In this document: positions 1-11,200 of the stretch, in pieces
Position numbering within the stretch: the stretch's first letter is position 1
Layout: every line of letters starts with the position of its first letter
Assembly (NCBI GenBank): GCA_002471345.1
Contig: DKPS01000142.1
Coordinates: 1 to 61,343, forward strand
Source of the DNA: Saprospiraceae bacterium UBA7328
GTDB lineage: Bacteria; Bacteroidota; Bacteroidia; Chitinophagales; Saprospiraceae
Length of the DNA stretch: 61,343 nt
Direction of reading: 5' to 3'
The notes under the pieces: model-generated
What the model was told of the DNA's origin: nothing
The model's database searches: none
What the model saw: the letters and a program-made list of their open reading frames with translations, nothing else
Made by a program: the position numbers and the translations under genes

Positions 1-1129
<1,129 letters not shown>

Positions 1130-1149
1130 ATAGAAACAAAGTGTTGAGA

Positions 1150-1785
1150 TTAAGATTGCTGCAAAAGTGCTGCTTTTTTAATATATCTTGTCCAGAAGGC
1201 TTCTTCTTGCAGACCAGGAACCATTAATCTTCCATCAAAGTCTAATGTAGGCACAACGTTAATAAACTTTTCTGCAGCTTCCTTAACTTGAGTTAAAACT
1301 GCTTCTTTCCCAACATTAGAATGACTAAAGGCATTCAAAGTGCTCAATTCAGAACCTAGCTGTTCTGCAATCTCGACAAGTACATCACTATTGCCTATAT
1401 CTCTTCCATTTTCGAAGTAAGCGATAAAAATGGCCTTAGCTAATGCCCATTTTTTATCTTGATCATTCACCAATGATATAATTCTATGAGCTTCCAGTGA
1501 ATTTGGGATTCTATCTATTTTTTTATAGTCAATTTTAATATTTTCCTTCAAAGCTTCCACTTTCAATGCCCTTCCCATTCCTGGTTTGGATTTCTTAGCG
1601 AAATGCTTTTTAGGACTTCCTACTAAAGGAATATTAGGATACAACAAATAGGGTTTTAATTGAACCTCTAAATCAATGTTTGGACTTAAAGTTTTCTTTA
1701 TCCTATCGATTCTAGTTATACCAATAAAGCACCATGGACAAATGAAATCTGATGTAATATCAATATGAATTTTTGGCTTTTTCAT
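1150..1785 (-). CDS. DsbA-family thioredoxin-like oxidoreductase (FrnE type)
   Basis: A 211-residue DsbA-fold protein. The active-site motif C-P-W-C lies at residues 16-19 just after the first beta strand, the helical insertion occupies roughly residues 60-150, and the cis-Pro loop is at NVVPTLDF. There is no signal peptide, so it is probably cytoplasmic like other FrnE/2-hydroxychromene-2-carboxylate-isomerase-like members, which act as disulfide or glutathione-linked redox enzymes. Its start directly abuts the stop of the AhpD-like gene, so the two redox proteins are probably made together. The substrate is unknown. Confidence 0.85.
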   Translation of the reverse strand: MKKPKIHIDITSDFICPWCFIGITRIDRIKKTLSPNIDLEVQLKPYLLYPNIPLVGSPKKHFAKKSKPGMGRALKVEALKENIKIDYKKIDRIPNSLEAHRIISLVNDQDKKWALAKAIFIAYFENGRDIGNSDVLVEIAEQLGSELSTLNAFSHSNVGKEAVLTQVKEAAEKFINVVPTLDFDGRLMVPGLQEEAFWTRYIKKAALLQQS

Positions 1786-2478
1786 CTATGCATGCTTTCC
1801 AATGAGCCATCCTTCATCCTTAAGAAAAGAATTGGCTGTTGCTATCGGCTCCGATTCTAGCTGAGTAGCGAAGGTGTCATTCCATCTATTGAGAAAGCCA
1901 AAAAGTGAAATGACAGCTCCTAGTTCTACGATCTGATTTTCATTAAAATGCTTCTTTAAATCCGTAAAATGTTCTTCTGTCACAGCATTTGGTGTGCTTC
2001 CTGCTGCAATGCCAAATCGTAGTGCCGATTTTTCTAATTCACTAAACAAATCACTGTCTTCAAAGGTCCAAATGCTTTTCATTTTGTTTTCATCAACTTC
2101 TCCATGGAGTGCACTAGCAAAAGTATGCGCTTGGCAATAAATGCATCCAGAAGCTTTGCTTGTCACATATGATACCATATGCCGAAGCGACAGTGGAATG
2201 CGGTTTGGATCGTTCATTAGTCTGCTTGTCCATCCCAGTTGTTTGAAAAATAATTTTAGAAAAATAATAGGTTTGGCATTTTTGGGATCACCTAACAAGG
2301 ACCCTGAAAGAATAGAAAAGGCTCCCATGATTCCCGGAACTCTAGCCATTGTTTTTAAAGAATTAGGAACAAAGCCCATGGACTCATGTACCGCCTTAAA
2401 AAAGAACTGAAATGGTTTCAGTTTTGAATTGTCAAGAGGTTGTAACTTACTCATCAATGTTCGAATTCGATTAAACAA
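1786..2478 (-). CDS. Carboxymuconolactone decarboxylase / AhpD-like protein
   Basis: A 230-residue all-helical protein. The diagnostic AhpD motif C-I-Y-C-Q-A-H is at residues 112-118 (C112, C115, H118), the redox-active pair and proton relay used by alkylhydroperoxidases. The length suits the peroxidase-related CMD subfamily better than true 4-carboxymuconolactone decarboxylase. It lies between an SDR (6 bases upstream) and a DsbA-like protein (adjacent downstream), so a role in peroxide or thiol chemistry is a fair inference. The actual substrate is not evident. Confidence 0.85.
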   Translation of the reverse strand: MFNRIRTLMSKLQPLDNSKLKPFQFFFKAVHESMGFVPNSLKTMARVPGIMGAFSILSGSLLGDPKNAKPIIFLKLFFKQLGWTSRLMNDPNRIPLSLRHMVSYVTSKASGCIYCQAHTFASALHGEVDENKMKSIWTFEDSDLFSELEKSALRFGIAAGSTPNAVTEEHFTDLKKHFNENQIVELGAVISLFGFLNRWNDTFATQLESEPIATANSFLKDEGWLIGKHA

Positions 2479-2484
2479 TATTAG

Positions 2485-3240
2485 CTAAGCACGGTGACCT
2501 CCATCGATTCTCACGGTCTCCCCATTTACAAAACTTGATTCGTCTGAACAAAGCCAAAGAATAACATCAGCTACCTCTTCAGCTTCTCCAAATCTTTTCA
2601 TAGGTATAGAATGCTTTATTATTTGGCTCAACTTGTCGTCTTCATCAGTAAACGACTTTCCCATTGGAGTGACAATAACACTTGGGCAAATGGCATTAAT
2701 TCTGATTCCATGTTTCCCGTATTCTGCGGCTGCAGTTTTAGTCATTCCTACTACTGCATGTTTACTTGCAGCATATGCCCCCATTCTGGGAGCTGATCCA
2801 ATCCCTGCTAGAGATGCAGTGTTCACAATAGCACCACTGCCTTGTTTTTTCATAATCTTGATAGATTCTTGCATACAATAGAATACTCCTGTTTGATTTA
2901 CCGCAATTACTTTATTCCATTCTTCAACAGTGATATCTTCAAAAAAAGTTGCACTCCCTCCAATGCCAGCATTCGCTACCATAATATCTAATGATCCAAA
3001 AGACTTAATACATTTTTCTATTGCTGATTTTACATCGGAATGAGAAGAAACATCCATCTGACAAAATTCAGCTTCCCCTTTATTCCTCTGGATTTCTTTA
3101 AGCATTTCTTCGCTATCACCTTCATGAATATCTGCTATAATCACTTTTGCTCCTTCTTCGATCAATTTTAGCACCGTTGCTTTTCCTATTCCAGAAGTTC
3201 CACCCGTTACAATAGCTGATTTTCCCTTAAGTCTGCCCAT
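2485..3240 (-). CDS. SDR-family oxidoreductase (glucose 1-dehydrogenase-like)
   Basis: A 251-residue classical short-chain dehydrogenase. It has the nucleotide-binding TGGTSGIG at residues 12-19, NAG at 90-92, the catalytic Ser near 143, and the Y-A-A-S-K active site with Tyr156 and Lys160. Asp37 after the second beta strand favours NAD over NADP. The C-terminal INAICPSVIVTPM and FVNGETVRIDGG blocks are also typical. It is the first gene of the minus-strand run that continues to the left edge. The substrate cannot be predicted from sequence. Confidence 0.9.
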   Translation of the reverse strand: MGRLKGKSAIVTGGTSGIGKATVLKLIEEGAKVIIADIHEGDSEEMLKEIQRNKGEAEFCQMDVSSHSDVKSAIEKCIKSFGSLDIMVANAGIGGSATFFEDITVEEWNKVIAVNQTGVFYCMQESIKIMKKQGSGAIVNTASLAGIGSAPRMGAYAASKHAVVGMTKTAAAEYGKHGIRINAICPSVIVTPMGKSFTDEDDKLSQIIKHSIPMKRFGEAEEVADVILWLCSDESSFVNGETVRIDGGHRA

Positions 3241-3346
3241 ATTTGAATTTGTTGTTTATTAGAAAAGTAATATACGAATACGAAAGGTCCATTACTCTTT
3301 AAAGAGTTATGTAGCCAAGTTTTAATCCTATTATAATTTATTTGGA

Positions 3347-3805
3347 GTGGAATTATTAGAATTCAAAAAACGACTGTTCGATCATGTCTTACAAGAACTA
3401 GACGCTAAGATTAGGGAGTATTCAATAGTTCTCTCAGATATCTCTAAAGAAAAAGCATCTGAAACTAAGTCTGTTATGGGAGATAAGCACGAAACTTCAA
3501 GAGTCATGATGCAAAGAGAAGAAGATCAATTAGCCGATCGGATTAAACTTATTCAAAATCAACGGTCACAACTCGCTCATCTCCATAGTGCTAAAAGATG
3601 TCCAAAAGTAGAAACTGGATCTGTTGTTTGGACTTCCACAGGAATATATTGCATTTCTGTTCCATTTGGAAAAGTTAATTTCAATAAAGAGATGATTTAC
3701 TGTATGTCCTCAATGGCACCTTTGGCCATATCTTTATTAGGGAAAAAAAATGGAGACAAAATCTTTTTTAATCAAAGAGAAATAGAAATCCGAGCTATTT
3801 GCTAA
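3347..3805 (+). CDS. Gre-like coiled-coil protein (often mislabelled 3-oxoacyl-ACP synthase)
   Basis: 152 residues with a GTG start. Residues about 1-85 form an antiparallel coiled coil whose tip reads ETKSVMGDKHETSRVMMQ, and residues 95-152 form a small beta domain. This architecture (acidic-tipped coiled coil plus FKBP-like domain) resembles GreA/GreB transcript-cleavage factors. In Bacteroidota this family, with the GDKHET-RAMMQ motif, usually carries the label 3-oxoacyl-ACP synthase, but no ketosynthase motif is present. A role at the RNA polymerase secondary channel is therefore an inference. Its stop overlaps the convergent mutS stop by a few bases. Confidence 0.7.
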   Translation: MELLEFKKRLFDHVLQELDAKIREYSIVLSDISKEKASETKSVMGDKHETSRVMMQREEDQLADRIKLIQNQRSQLAHLHSAKRCPKVETGSVVWTSTGIYCISVPFGKVNFNKEMIYCMSSMAPLAISLLGKKNGDKIFFNQREIEIRAIC

Positions 3806-6414
3806 TTAATGTTAGCCATATCTCTGAGCTTTTTTAATTCGAGCATACATTCTATAGGAGTCAATGTATTGAGATCTATATTTTTAAGTTCATTTAGTGC
3901 TTCCATGACATGTTCATCTACCAAATCAAAAATCATCATTTGGTGGGTATCATTTTTCGGAACATTCATCATCTTTTTGTTCATATCGTCCTCATCTTCA
4001 ATGCTCTTGGTTTGAAGATGTGAAAGAATTTGTTGAGCTCTATTTAGTACTTCTTTTGGCATTCCTGACATTCTTGCGACATGAATACCAAAACTTTGGT
4101 TAGAGCCTCCAGGCATCAATTTTCTGAGAAAAATTATTTTATTGTCAATCTCTTTAGTCGCAACGTTATAATTTTTTATTCTTTCATGCTTTTCTGCCAG
4201 TTGATTTAACTCATGATAATGTGTAGCAAAAAGCGTTTTGGGTTTAGCATCAGTCACATCGTGTAAATATTCTGCTATTGACCATGCGATAGAGATTCCA
4301 TCATATGTACTTGTGCCTCTTCCAATTTCATCAAGCAACAAAAGGCTTCGTCTGCTAAGGTTATTTAGAATATTTGATGTTTCATTCATTTCCACCATAA
4401 AAGTGGATTCACCACTCGATATGTTGTCTGAAGCACCTACACGTGTGAATATTTTATCCACAAGTCCAATCTCCGCCTCTTCTGCGGGAACAAATGAACC
4501 TAACTGAGTCATAATACAAATCAGAGCAGTCTGTCTTAGAATAGCTGATTTACCTGACATATTCGGTCCTGTAATCATTATAATCTGCTGATTCTCATTG
4601 TCTAGAAATAGATCATTTGGGATATAATCCTCTTCTAGTTTAAGATGTTGCTCTATGACAGGGTGACGGCCTTGTTTTATTTTTATGTTGTAGCCATCTG
4701 TAATCTTTGGGGCATTGTATTTATTCCTTGTAGCTACTTTACTCAGAGATGCTAAAGTGTCTAATTGAGCCAATCTAGAAGCTACATTTTTAATTTCATG
4801 AATATGAGGTATCAGATCATTTAAAAGCTTTTCATAGAGTTCAGTTTCTAAAGAAAATATCTTTTCCTCAGCGCCTAATATTTTAGATTCTAAAACCTTT
4901 AATTCTTCTGATATGTACCTTTCGGCATTGGTCAGAGTTTGTTTTCTAGTCCATGAGTCAGGAATCAGGTCATGATCTTTGTATCTATTGGTCACCTCAA
5001 AATAATAACCAAATACATTATTGAACCCAATTTTTAAATTTTGAATCCCTGTAGTCTGTGTTTCTTTAAGAAGGACATCGTTTAGTATGTCTTTACTGTT
5101 TTTAATTATTCCCCTTAACTCATCTAAATCTTTATTAAAACCAGATTGAATGACCTGTCCTTTTGCTATCAAAAATGGAGGATCATTACTTAATCTTTCA
5201 TTTAGAATTGCAAGTGTAGTATCCAATGTATTTAATGGAGAAAACTCATCATTGTCCATCTCCACAATAATTCCATTCACAAAAGGAAGAAGCAGCAAGC
5301 TCTTTTTAAGTTGAAACAACTCCTTTGGGTTGCATCGGCTCATTGCGACTTTCCCAACTAACCGTTCCATGTCACCGATTTGGACGAATAGTTCATCTAA
5401 CTCTTCTACAATATTTGGATTTGCTTTAAGAGCTGCTACCATATTTTGCCTTTTCCTGATCTCTTTTATCTGAGTAAGTGGTAGCAAAATCCATTTTCGA
5501 AGCAACCTTGCACCCATTGGAGTTTTGGTATGGTCTAATACATCCAATAAAGAAACACCACTGGGATGTAGGCTATTCACCAATTCAAGGTTTCGCATCG
5601 TAAATTGATCTAACCAAACAAAATTGTCGTTTTCAATTCTGCTGATTTTGTTGATATGATCTAAGGACTTGTTTTCTGTAAGTTGTAAATAATATATAAT
5701 CGCCCCTGCGGTTATTTGGGCTTTTTTAAGTTTATCTATTCCAAAGCCTTTTAGACTATTCGTTTTAAAATGTTCTACTAATTTCTCTTGGCTAAAGTCA
5801 ATACCAAATATCCATTCTTCAAGACCATAGAGATAAAAGTCCTCCTTAATATGGTCAAATTTTGACTTTTCAGATTTAGAAAATAACACTTCAGATGGTT
5901 CGAAGCTATAAAGTAATTTGTCAATCTGATCAGCACTTCCTTCTGTACATAAAAATTCTCCGGTGCTCAATTCTAGAAGTGCAATAGCTGAATGGTTTTT
6001 ATGATCACTGTATGAAACAGCCGCTAAATAGTTGTTAGATTTTTGATTAAGCAACGAGTCGCTCACCCCAAGTCCCGGAGTTACGATGTCTGTGACTCCT
6101 CTCTTAACAATTTTTTTCTCTTTGCTTGGTTTCTCAAGCTGCTCACAGATAGCCACTCGAAGTCCTGCCTTTACTAACTTTGGCAAGTAAACATCTATAG
6201 AATGATAAGGAAAACCAGCCAATTCAATTTTCGAACCGCCATTATTTCTAGCAGTTAGTACAATCCCAAGAATTCCGGAGGCTTTTATGGCATCTTCGCC
6301 AAATGTTTCATAGAAGTCACCAACTCTAAAGAGTAAAATGGCATCAGGGTGTTTCGATTTCATCTCGAAATACTGCTGCATAAGAGGAGTGATCTTACCC
6401 TTTTTCTTAGTCAA
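3802..6414 (-). CDS. mutS: DNA mismatch repair protein MutS
   Basis: 870 residues, normal length. The mismatch-wedge motif F-Y-E is at residues 34-36, followed by connector, lever/clamp and ATPase domains. Walker A (GPNMSGKS) lies near residues 615-622 and Walker B with signature (LLLLDEIGRGTSTYDG) near 695. The C-terminal stretch after residue 800 is charged, as in sliding-clamp or tetramer-forming tails. It binds base mismatches and recruits MutL; mutL is not in this window. The gene is monocistronic, divergent from the TerB-like gene and convergent with the Gre-like gene. Confidence 0.98.
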   Translation of the reverse strand: MTKKKGKITPLMQQYFEMKSKHPDAILLFRVGDFYETFGEDAIKASGILGIVLTARNNGGSKIELAGFPYHSIDVYLPKLVKAGLRVAICEQLEKPSKEKKIVKRGVTDIVTPGLGVSDSLLNQKSNNYLAAVSYSDHKNHSAIALLELSTGEFLCTEGSADQIDKLLYSFEPSEVLFSKSEKSKFDHIKEDFYLYGLEEWIFGIDFSQEKLVEHFKTNSLKGFGIDKLKKAQITAGAIIYYLQLTENKSLDHINKISRIENDNFVWLDQFTMRNLELVNSLHPSGVSLLDVLDHTKTPMGARLLRKWILLPLTQIKEIRKRQNMVAALKANPNIVEELDELFVQIGDMERLVGKVAMSRCNPKELFQLKKSLLLLPFVNGIIVEMDNDEFSPLNTLDTTLAILNERLSNDPPFLIAKGQVIQSGFNKDLDELRGIIKNSKDILNDVLLKETQTTGIQNLKIGFNNVFGYYFEVTNRYKDHDLIPDSWTRKQTLTNAERYISEELKVLESKILGAEEKIFSLETELYEKLLNDLIPHIHEIKNVASRLAQLDTLASLSKVATRNKYNAPKITDGYNIKIKQGRHPVIEQHLKLEEDYIPNDLFLDNENQQIIMITGPNMSGKSAILRQTALICIMTQLGSFVPAEEAEIGLVDKIFTRVGASDNISSGESTFMVEMNETSNILNNLSRRSLLLLDEIGRGTSTYDGISIAWSIAEYLHDVTDAKPKTLFATHYHELNQLAEKHERIKNYNVATKEIDNKIIFLRKLMPGGSNQSFGIHVARMSGMPKEVLNRAQQILSHLQTKSIEDEDDMNKKMMNVPKNDTHQMMIFDLVDEHVMEALNELKNIDLNTLTPIECMLELKKLRDMANIN

Positions 6415-6477
6415 TTTTCATTTAGATTGGAAAAGTCGTAAATGTAAGAAGATGTAAGTATTTAATTGAATATCTTC

Positions 6478-6485
6478 TATTTTTG
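6478..6485 (+). promoter_or_regulatory. Promoter -7 box (TAnnTTTG) for the TerB-like gene
   Basis: The bases TATTTTTG match the Bacteroidota sigma-A -7 consensus TAnnTTTG exactly and end 35 bases before the ATG. No good TTTG -33 box is seen at the proper distance. Prediction only. Confidence 0.45.
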
Positions 6486-6520
6486 TACCCTATTCAAAAA
6501 TTGATAAAAAATAACAAAGA

Positions 6521-7009
6521 ATGAATCAAGAATTGAGGGAAAGACTTTCAGTATTGAGCAATGACCAAATTCAAACCATAGTGGACTCATTTGCATATGC
6601 CACAGTATTAATTGCCGGAGCTGATGGGGAAATAGACTCTAATGAACTTAAGTGGGGATCTAAACTGTCCCATATTAGATCATATAATGATGAGTATAGA
6701 CTAAATGATTTATTTGAGGAAGTAGAAAAATCATTCCAAGAAAAAGTTTCAGGCATAATGAAACAAGTGCCTGGTACCGTGGAAGATAGATATGAATGGA
6801 TAAAGCCTAATTTGTCTAAATTGAATGAAGTATTAGAACAGTTAGATAACACCAATGCTTTTTCTATTTATAAGAGTCTTTTATCTTTTGCGAAACACAT
6901 AGCCAAAGCTGATGGAGGCTTCTTAGGATTTGGAACAATTAGTAGTGAAGAACACAAATTGATTAGTCTTCCAATGATAAATGAGATAATTAAAGAAGAA
7001 GAAGTCTAA
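6521..7009 (+). CDS. TerB-like helical protein
   Basis: 162 residues, soluble, almost entirely helical. Two motifs stand out: ATVLIAGADGEIDSNELKWG near residues 28-47 and AKHIAKADGGFLGFGTISSEEHKLI near 123-147. The repeated ADG-acidic pattern is that of TerB/DUF533-type domains, where the acidic residues can bind divalent cations. There is no signal peptide. Function in this family is poorly known and this copy sits alone, with no other ter gene nearby. The fold assignment is moderate and any function would be a guess. Confidence 0.6.
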   Translation: MNQELRERLSVLSNDQIQTIVDSFAYATVLIAGADGEIDSNELKWGSKLSHIRSYNDEYRLNDLFEEVEKSFQEKVSGIMKQVPGTVEDRYEWIKPNLSKLNEVLEQLDNTNAFSIYKSLLSFAKHIAKADGGFLGFGTISSEEHKLISLPMINEIIKEEEV

Positions 7010-7110
7010 GAATTTTCTTTTATATACATATCGATTTTCAAGATGATTATGGAAATCTTAAAATGAAATGTCTTGCAATCATTTCACTGAGATTCCTGTT
7101 GTATCTCTGA

Positions 7111-8157
7111 ATGAAATATTTAGAAAAGCAGATGATATATATACTTAGCCTATTTATTATACAATCCTATTTTGGTTGTGAGTTAAAGTCAGTGAACATT
7201 TCGTCTCCACAGGATCAAATAGAATTAGCAGATACTATTTCTCTTGAACAAGATGAAAAAAGTTCAAAACCAAAAGAAAATAGACCGGCACGCTCTACTG
7301 ACTCTAACTCAAGTGGTCATTCTGCTGAACATGAAGAACAGAAAAAAGAAATTGATAGCGTAATTCAACCAAAAATTACAAAATCTTCAACTGATCCATT
7401 GACAACCCCAAGTTCAGATAAAAGAAAAGAAATAGTAAAAGAGCCTGAAAAATTAAACGAGAAAGAAATTTTACAACCTGTTAACTCGGAGGAAGATCAT
7501 TCTACTATTGTGAAATTTGATCACAGTATTTTCGATAAACTAACAAGAAATAATATTGACGAGAATGGTGTGGTAAATTATGCTCAGCTAAAAAAGAAGG
7601 AAGCTACTCTTGATCAGTACTTGACTCAGTTAGCGAGTGATAGTCCTAAAGATTCGTGGGAAAGAAATGAGCAATTGGCATATTGGATCAATGCCTACAA
7701 TGCTTTCACGATCAAATTGATACTAAAGAACTATCCTGTGGCTCATATTACAGATTTAAATGATGGAGACCCCTGGAAAGTTATGTGGATTAAATTAGGA
7801 GATAAAAATTACAGTCTTAATAACATCGAGCATGATATCATAAGACCACAATTTAATGATCCAAGAATTCACTTTGCTGTGAATTGTGCAGCTAAGTCAT
7901 GTCCTCCTATTCAAAACAAAGCATATACATCAGATAACTTAGAAGATCTTTTAGATAAATCCACGAGATCTTTTGTGAATAACACCAAGTTTAATCGTAT
8001 TTCACCAAACAAGGCGGAGCTTTCCAAGATATTCGAATGGTATGGTGAGGATTTTGAGAATTTAAAGGCCTTTGTGAACCAATACAGCGATATAAAATTG
8101 GGTAAAAATGCTTCTGTCAGTTATTTAGACTATGATTGGTCGTTAAACGGTGAGTAG
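7111..8157 (+). CDS. DUF547 lipoprotein
   Basis: 348 residues. A hydrophobic leader ends in a lipobox-like YFGC, giving a lipidated Cys23. Residues 24-125 are a low-complexity linker rich in Ser, Lys, Glu and Pro. Residues about 130-345 are a complete DUF547 domain with the hallmarks EQLAYWINAYNAFTIKLIL, SLNNIEHDIIRP-F-DPRIHFAVNCAAKSCP and LSKIFEWYGEDF. The Cys-His-rich core suggests a hydrolase or ligase-like fold, but no activity is established. A shorter start at the Met of residue 8 is possible. The long linker suggests a tether reaching across the periplasm. Confidence 0.85.
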   Translation: MKYLEKQMIYILSLFIIQSYFGCELKSVNISSPQDQIELADTISLEQDEKSSKPKENRPARSTDSNSSGHSAEHEEQKKEIDSVIQPKITKSSTDPLTTPSSDKRKEIVKEPEKLNEKEILQPVNSEEDHSTIVKFDHSIFDKLTRNNIDENGVVNYAQLKKKEATLDQYLTQLASDSPKDSWERNEQLAYWINAYNAFTIKLILKNYPVAHITDLNDGDPWKVMWIKLGDKNYSLNNIEHDIIRPQFNDPRIHFAVNCAAKSCPPIQNKAYTSDNLEDLLDKSTRSFVNNTKFNRISPNKAELSKIFEWYGEDFENLKAFVNQYSDIKLGKNASVSYLDYDWSLNGE

Positions 8158-8251
8158 CTTGATAATATACATTCTATCTTTTCCTAATATAATGATTCCA
8201 AAGTAATTCTTTAGTATTTAATATTTTCTGATGCAATAAGCACAAAACGCT

Positions 8252-8259
8252 TATATTTG
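8252..8259 (+). promoter_or_regulatory. Promoter -7 box for secDF
   Basis: TATATTTG fits TAnnTTTG exactly, 39 bases before the secDF start. A weak TCTG at 8227-8230, 21 bases upstream, may serve as the -33 element. Confidence 0.5.
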
Positions 8260-8298
8260 CGCGAATTTTTAGCTTAGAAAGTTAAGTAATCAGAAGAA

Positions 8299-11200
8299 AT
8301 GCAAGGAAAAGGATTTGTTAAAGCGTTATTCGTTCTTTTAGTAATAGTAACGGTACTTCAGTGTTCATACATTTTACCTACGAGATCAGTAGAAAAGGAT
8401 GCTCAGGCACATGCTGAAAGGTTATATGGGAATGTAGTTGATCAAGAAGAAGCTATAAGTCTCAAAAGACAGGCTGTAAGCAGTTATTTGGATTCGATGT
8501 CGACAGAGGACGTATTTTCAATTCCTCTTATCAAAGACTTCACCTATAATGATCTTAAAAAACAACAGCTTCAGTTAGGTCTCGATTTAAAAGGTGGATA
8601 TAGTGTTGTGCTTCAAGTGAATATGAGAGACCTATTAGAGGAGTTGTCTGGAAAGAGTAAGGACCCTTCATTCTTAGAGGCCCTTGATCAAGCTGATGTT
8701 GCATTGACTAATTCTCAATTAGATTATGTCTCATTATTTGGTAATGCATTTGCAGATGTTGGGGGAGACAAGAGATTATCGAAAATTTTTCTTAGGAATG
8801 CCTCCTTACGTGAAGATATTAATGCACAAATGGGCAATGGTGAAGTAGAAAGAGTACTTCGTTCAAAAGCCAATGATGTGGTGTCTCTTACATTTAATAG
8901 ACTTAAGCAAAGAATAGATAGATTGGGTGTAGCACAACCCAATGTACAATTAGATGCAGGTAGAGATTTAATTATAGTCGAGCTTCCAGGTATAGATAAC
9001 CCAGCACGAGCTAGAGAATTAATAAGTGCCCGAGCAAACTTAGAATTTTGGAATTTATTCAGAATATCAGAACCATCTGTTCTTCCAGCATTTTCTGCTG
9101 CAGACGCACTTTTAAAAGATGAGTTGGATGGTGGAACTGCAATTATAGAGCCGCAATTTGATACAACTTTTATCCCTCAGTTTGACAGTACAGGGAATGT
9201 AGTAGATAGTATTGAGGAGATCACTCAAAGAGATTTTGACCCTACAGCGAATCAAGGTCCTTTATTTAGATCAATGAGGATTAATAATGGAGCTCTTGGG
9301 TCTGCAGCCACTATGGGACTTGTGAATAAAAATCAGCGAGACAAAGTGATGGCGTTTCTCCAAAGGGAAGATGTGAAGAACCTTTTCCCTAGGAATTCAA
9401 AATTCATGTATTCTCAGAAACCTATAACAGACTTTACAACAGGTGAACCTACTACTGATTATGAACTATACATGATCAAAATGAGACCTGGTACGGATGA
9501 AGCACCACTTCAGGGTGATGTTATAATATCTGCATCTCAGGCTCCTAACCCAACATCTGGCCAAATAGAGGTTTCACTAAATATGAATGCAGAGGGAGCA
9601 GGTATCTGGGCAAAGATGACCACAGAAGCTGCACCAACAAAAGAGCAAGTTGCAATTGCTCTTGATAGTGAAATTGTGAGTTCACCTCGTGTGAATGATG
9701 CCATTACTCAGGGACGTACAGCTATTTATGGTGATTTCACTGTTGAAGAAGCATCAGATTTAGCAAGTATTCTTGAGGTAGGAAAATTGCCTGCAAAAGT
9801 AGATCTAATACAAGAGAGTACGGTTGGGCCATCATTAGGACAAAAGAATATCACAAGAAGTTTAATGTCATATGTGATTGGATTAGCATTGATTTTGGTT
9901 TTTATGGCATTGTATTATGGTGGTGCAGGTTTTGTGTCTATAATCGCTCTTTTTGCTAACATGTTTTTCATTTTTGGTGCATTAGCATCATTCGGAACAG
10001 TTTTAACTCTTCCTGGTATAGCAGGTATACTTTTGACAATTGGTATGGCTGTGGATGCAAATGTTATCATCTACGAAAGAGTTAGAGAAGAATTACGGTC
10101 AGGAAAGTCATTACTCTCCTCCATACAGGATGGATTTAAAAATTCATATTCTGCGATTATTGATGCCAACGTAACTACTATAATGGTTGCATTTATTTTG
10201 GCATACTTTGGTTTAGGACCTATCAAAGGGTTTGCAGTTGTATTAATAATAGGTGTGTTATCATCACTATTCACTGCAGTTCTTTTAGGGAAACTAATGA
10301 TTGATTGGTGGACACAGTCAAAAGGAAGGTCATTGTCTTTCTGGACTCCTCCGACGAAGAATATGTTTGCGAACATGAAAATTGATTGGTTAGGCAAGAG
10401 AAAGATTGCCTATGTAATCTCTTCTACCATAATTATTTTGGGTCTTGCTTCAATATTCACCAAAGGATTTGACTTAGGTGTAGATTTTAGAGGTGGGTAT
10501 TCATACGTAGTTGAGTTTGCAGATGATGTGAGTTTTGATACTGACCAATTGAGAAATCAGTTGACTACAACATTTGAAGGAGCTTCCACTGTCGTAAAAG
10601 CTGTGGACTCGGATAATGCCTTCAACATTGTGACTTCATACCTTATCGATTCAAATGATGATAAAGTCGCTGATGCAGTAATGGCTAAACTTCATGAAGG
10701 AGTTATTGCCGTACAAGGTGGAGATCTATCTCTTGAAAGATTTGAATCAACCAATACCATTGGTGATACACATATCGTCAGTTCTAGTAAGGTTGGTCCT
10801 ACTATAGCAGACGACATTAAAACAAGTTCATTTTATGCAGGGATTTTTGCATTATTAGCGATCTTCCTATACATCTTTATCAGATTTAACAAATGGCAGT
10901 ACTCTATGGGTGCTGTAGCAGCCTTGTTTCACGATTCATTAATCGTACTCAGTGTATTTTCTATTTTTCATGGAATTCTTCCATTTAGTTTAGAAATTGA
11001 TCAGGCATTTATTGCAGCTATTCTTACAGTAATAGCCTACTCAATTAATGATACTGTTGTTGTGTTTGATAGAATTAGAGAATATCTAAGGATTTACAAT
11101 GATAAATCTACAGACGAAGTATTAAACCTTGCCGTGAATAGTACATTCAGTAGGACAGTGATTACTTCATTTACAACATTAATTGTGGTGTTAATGCTTT

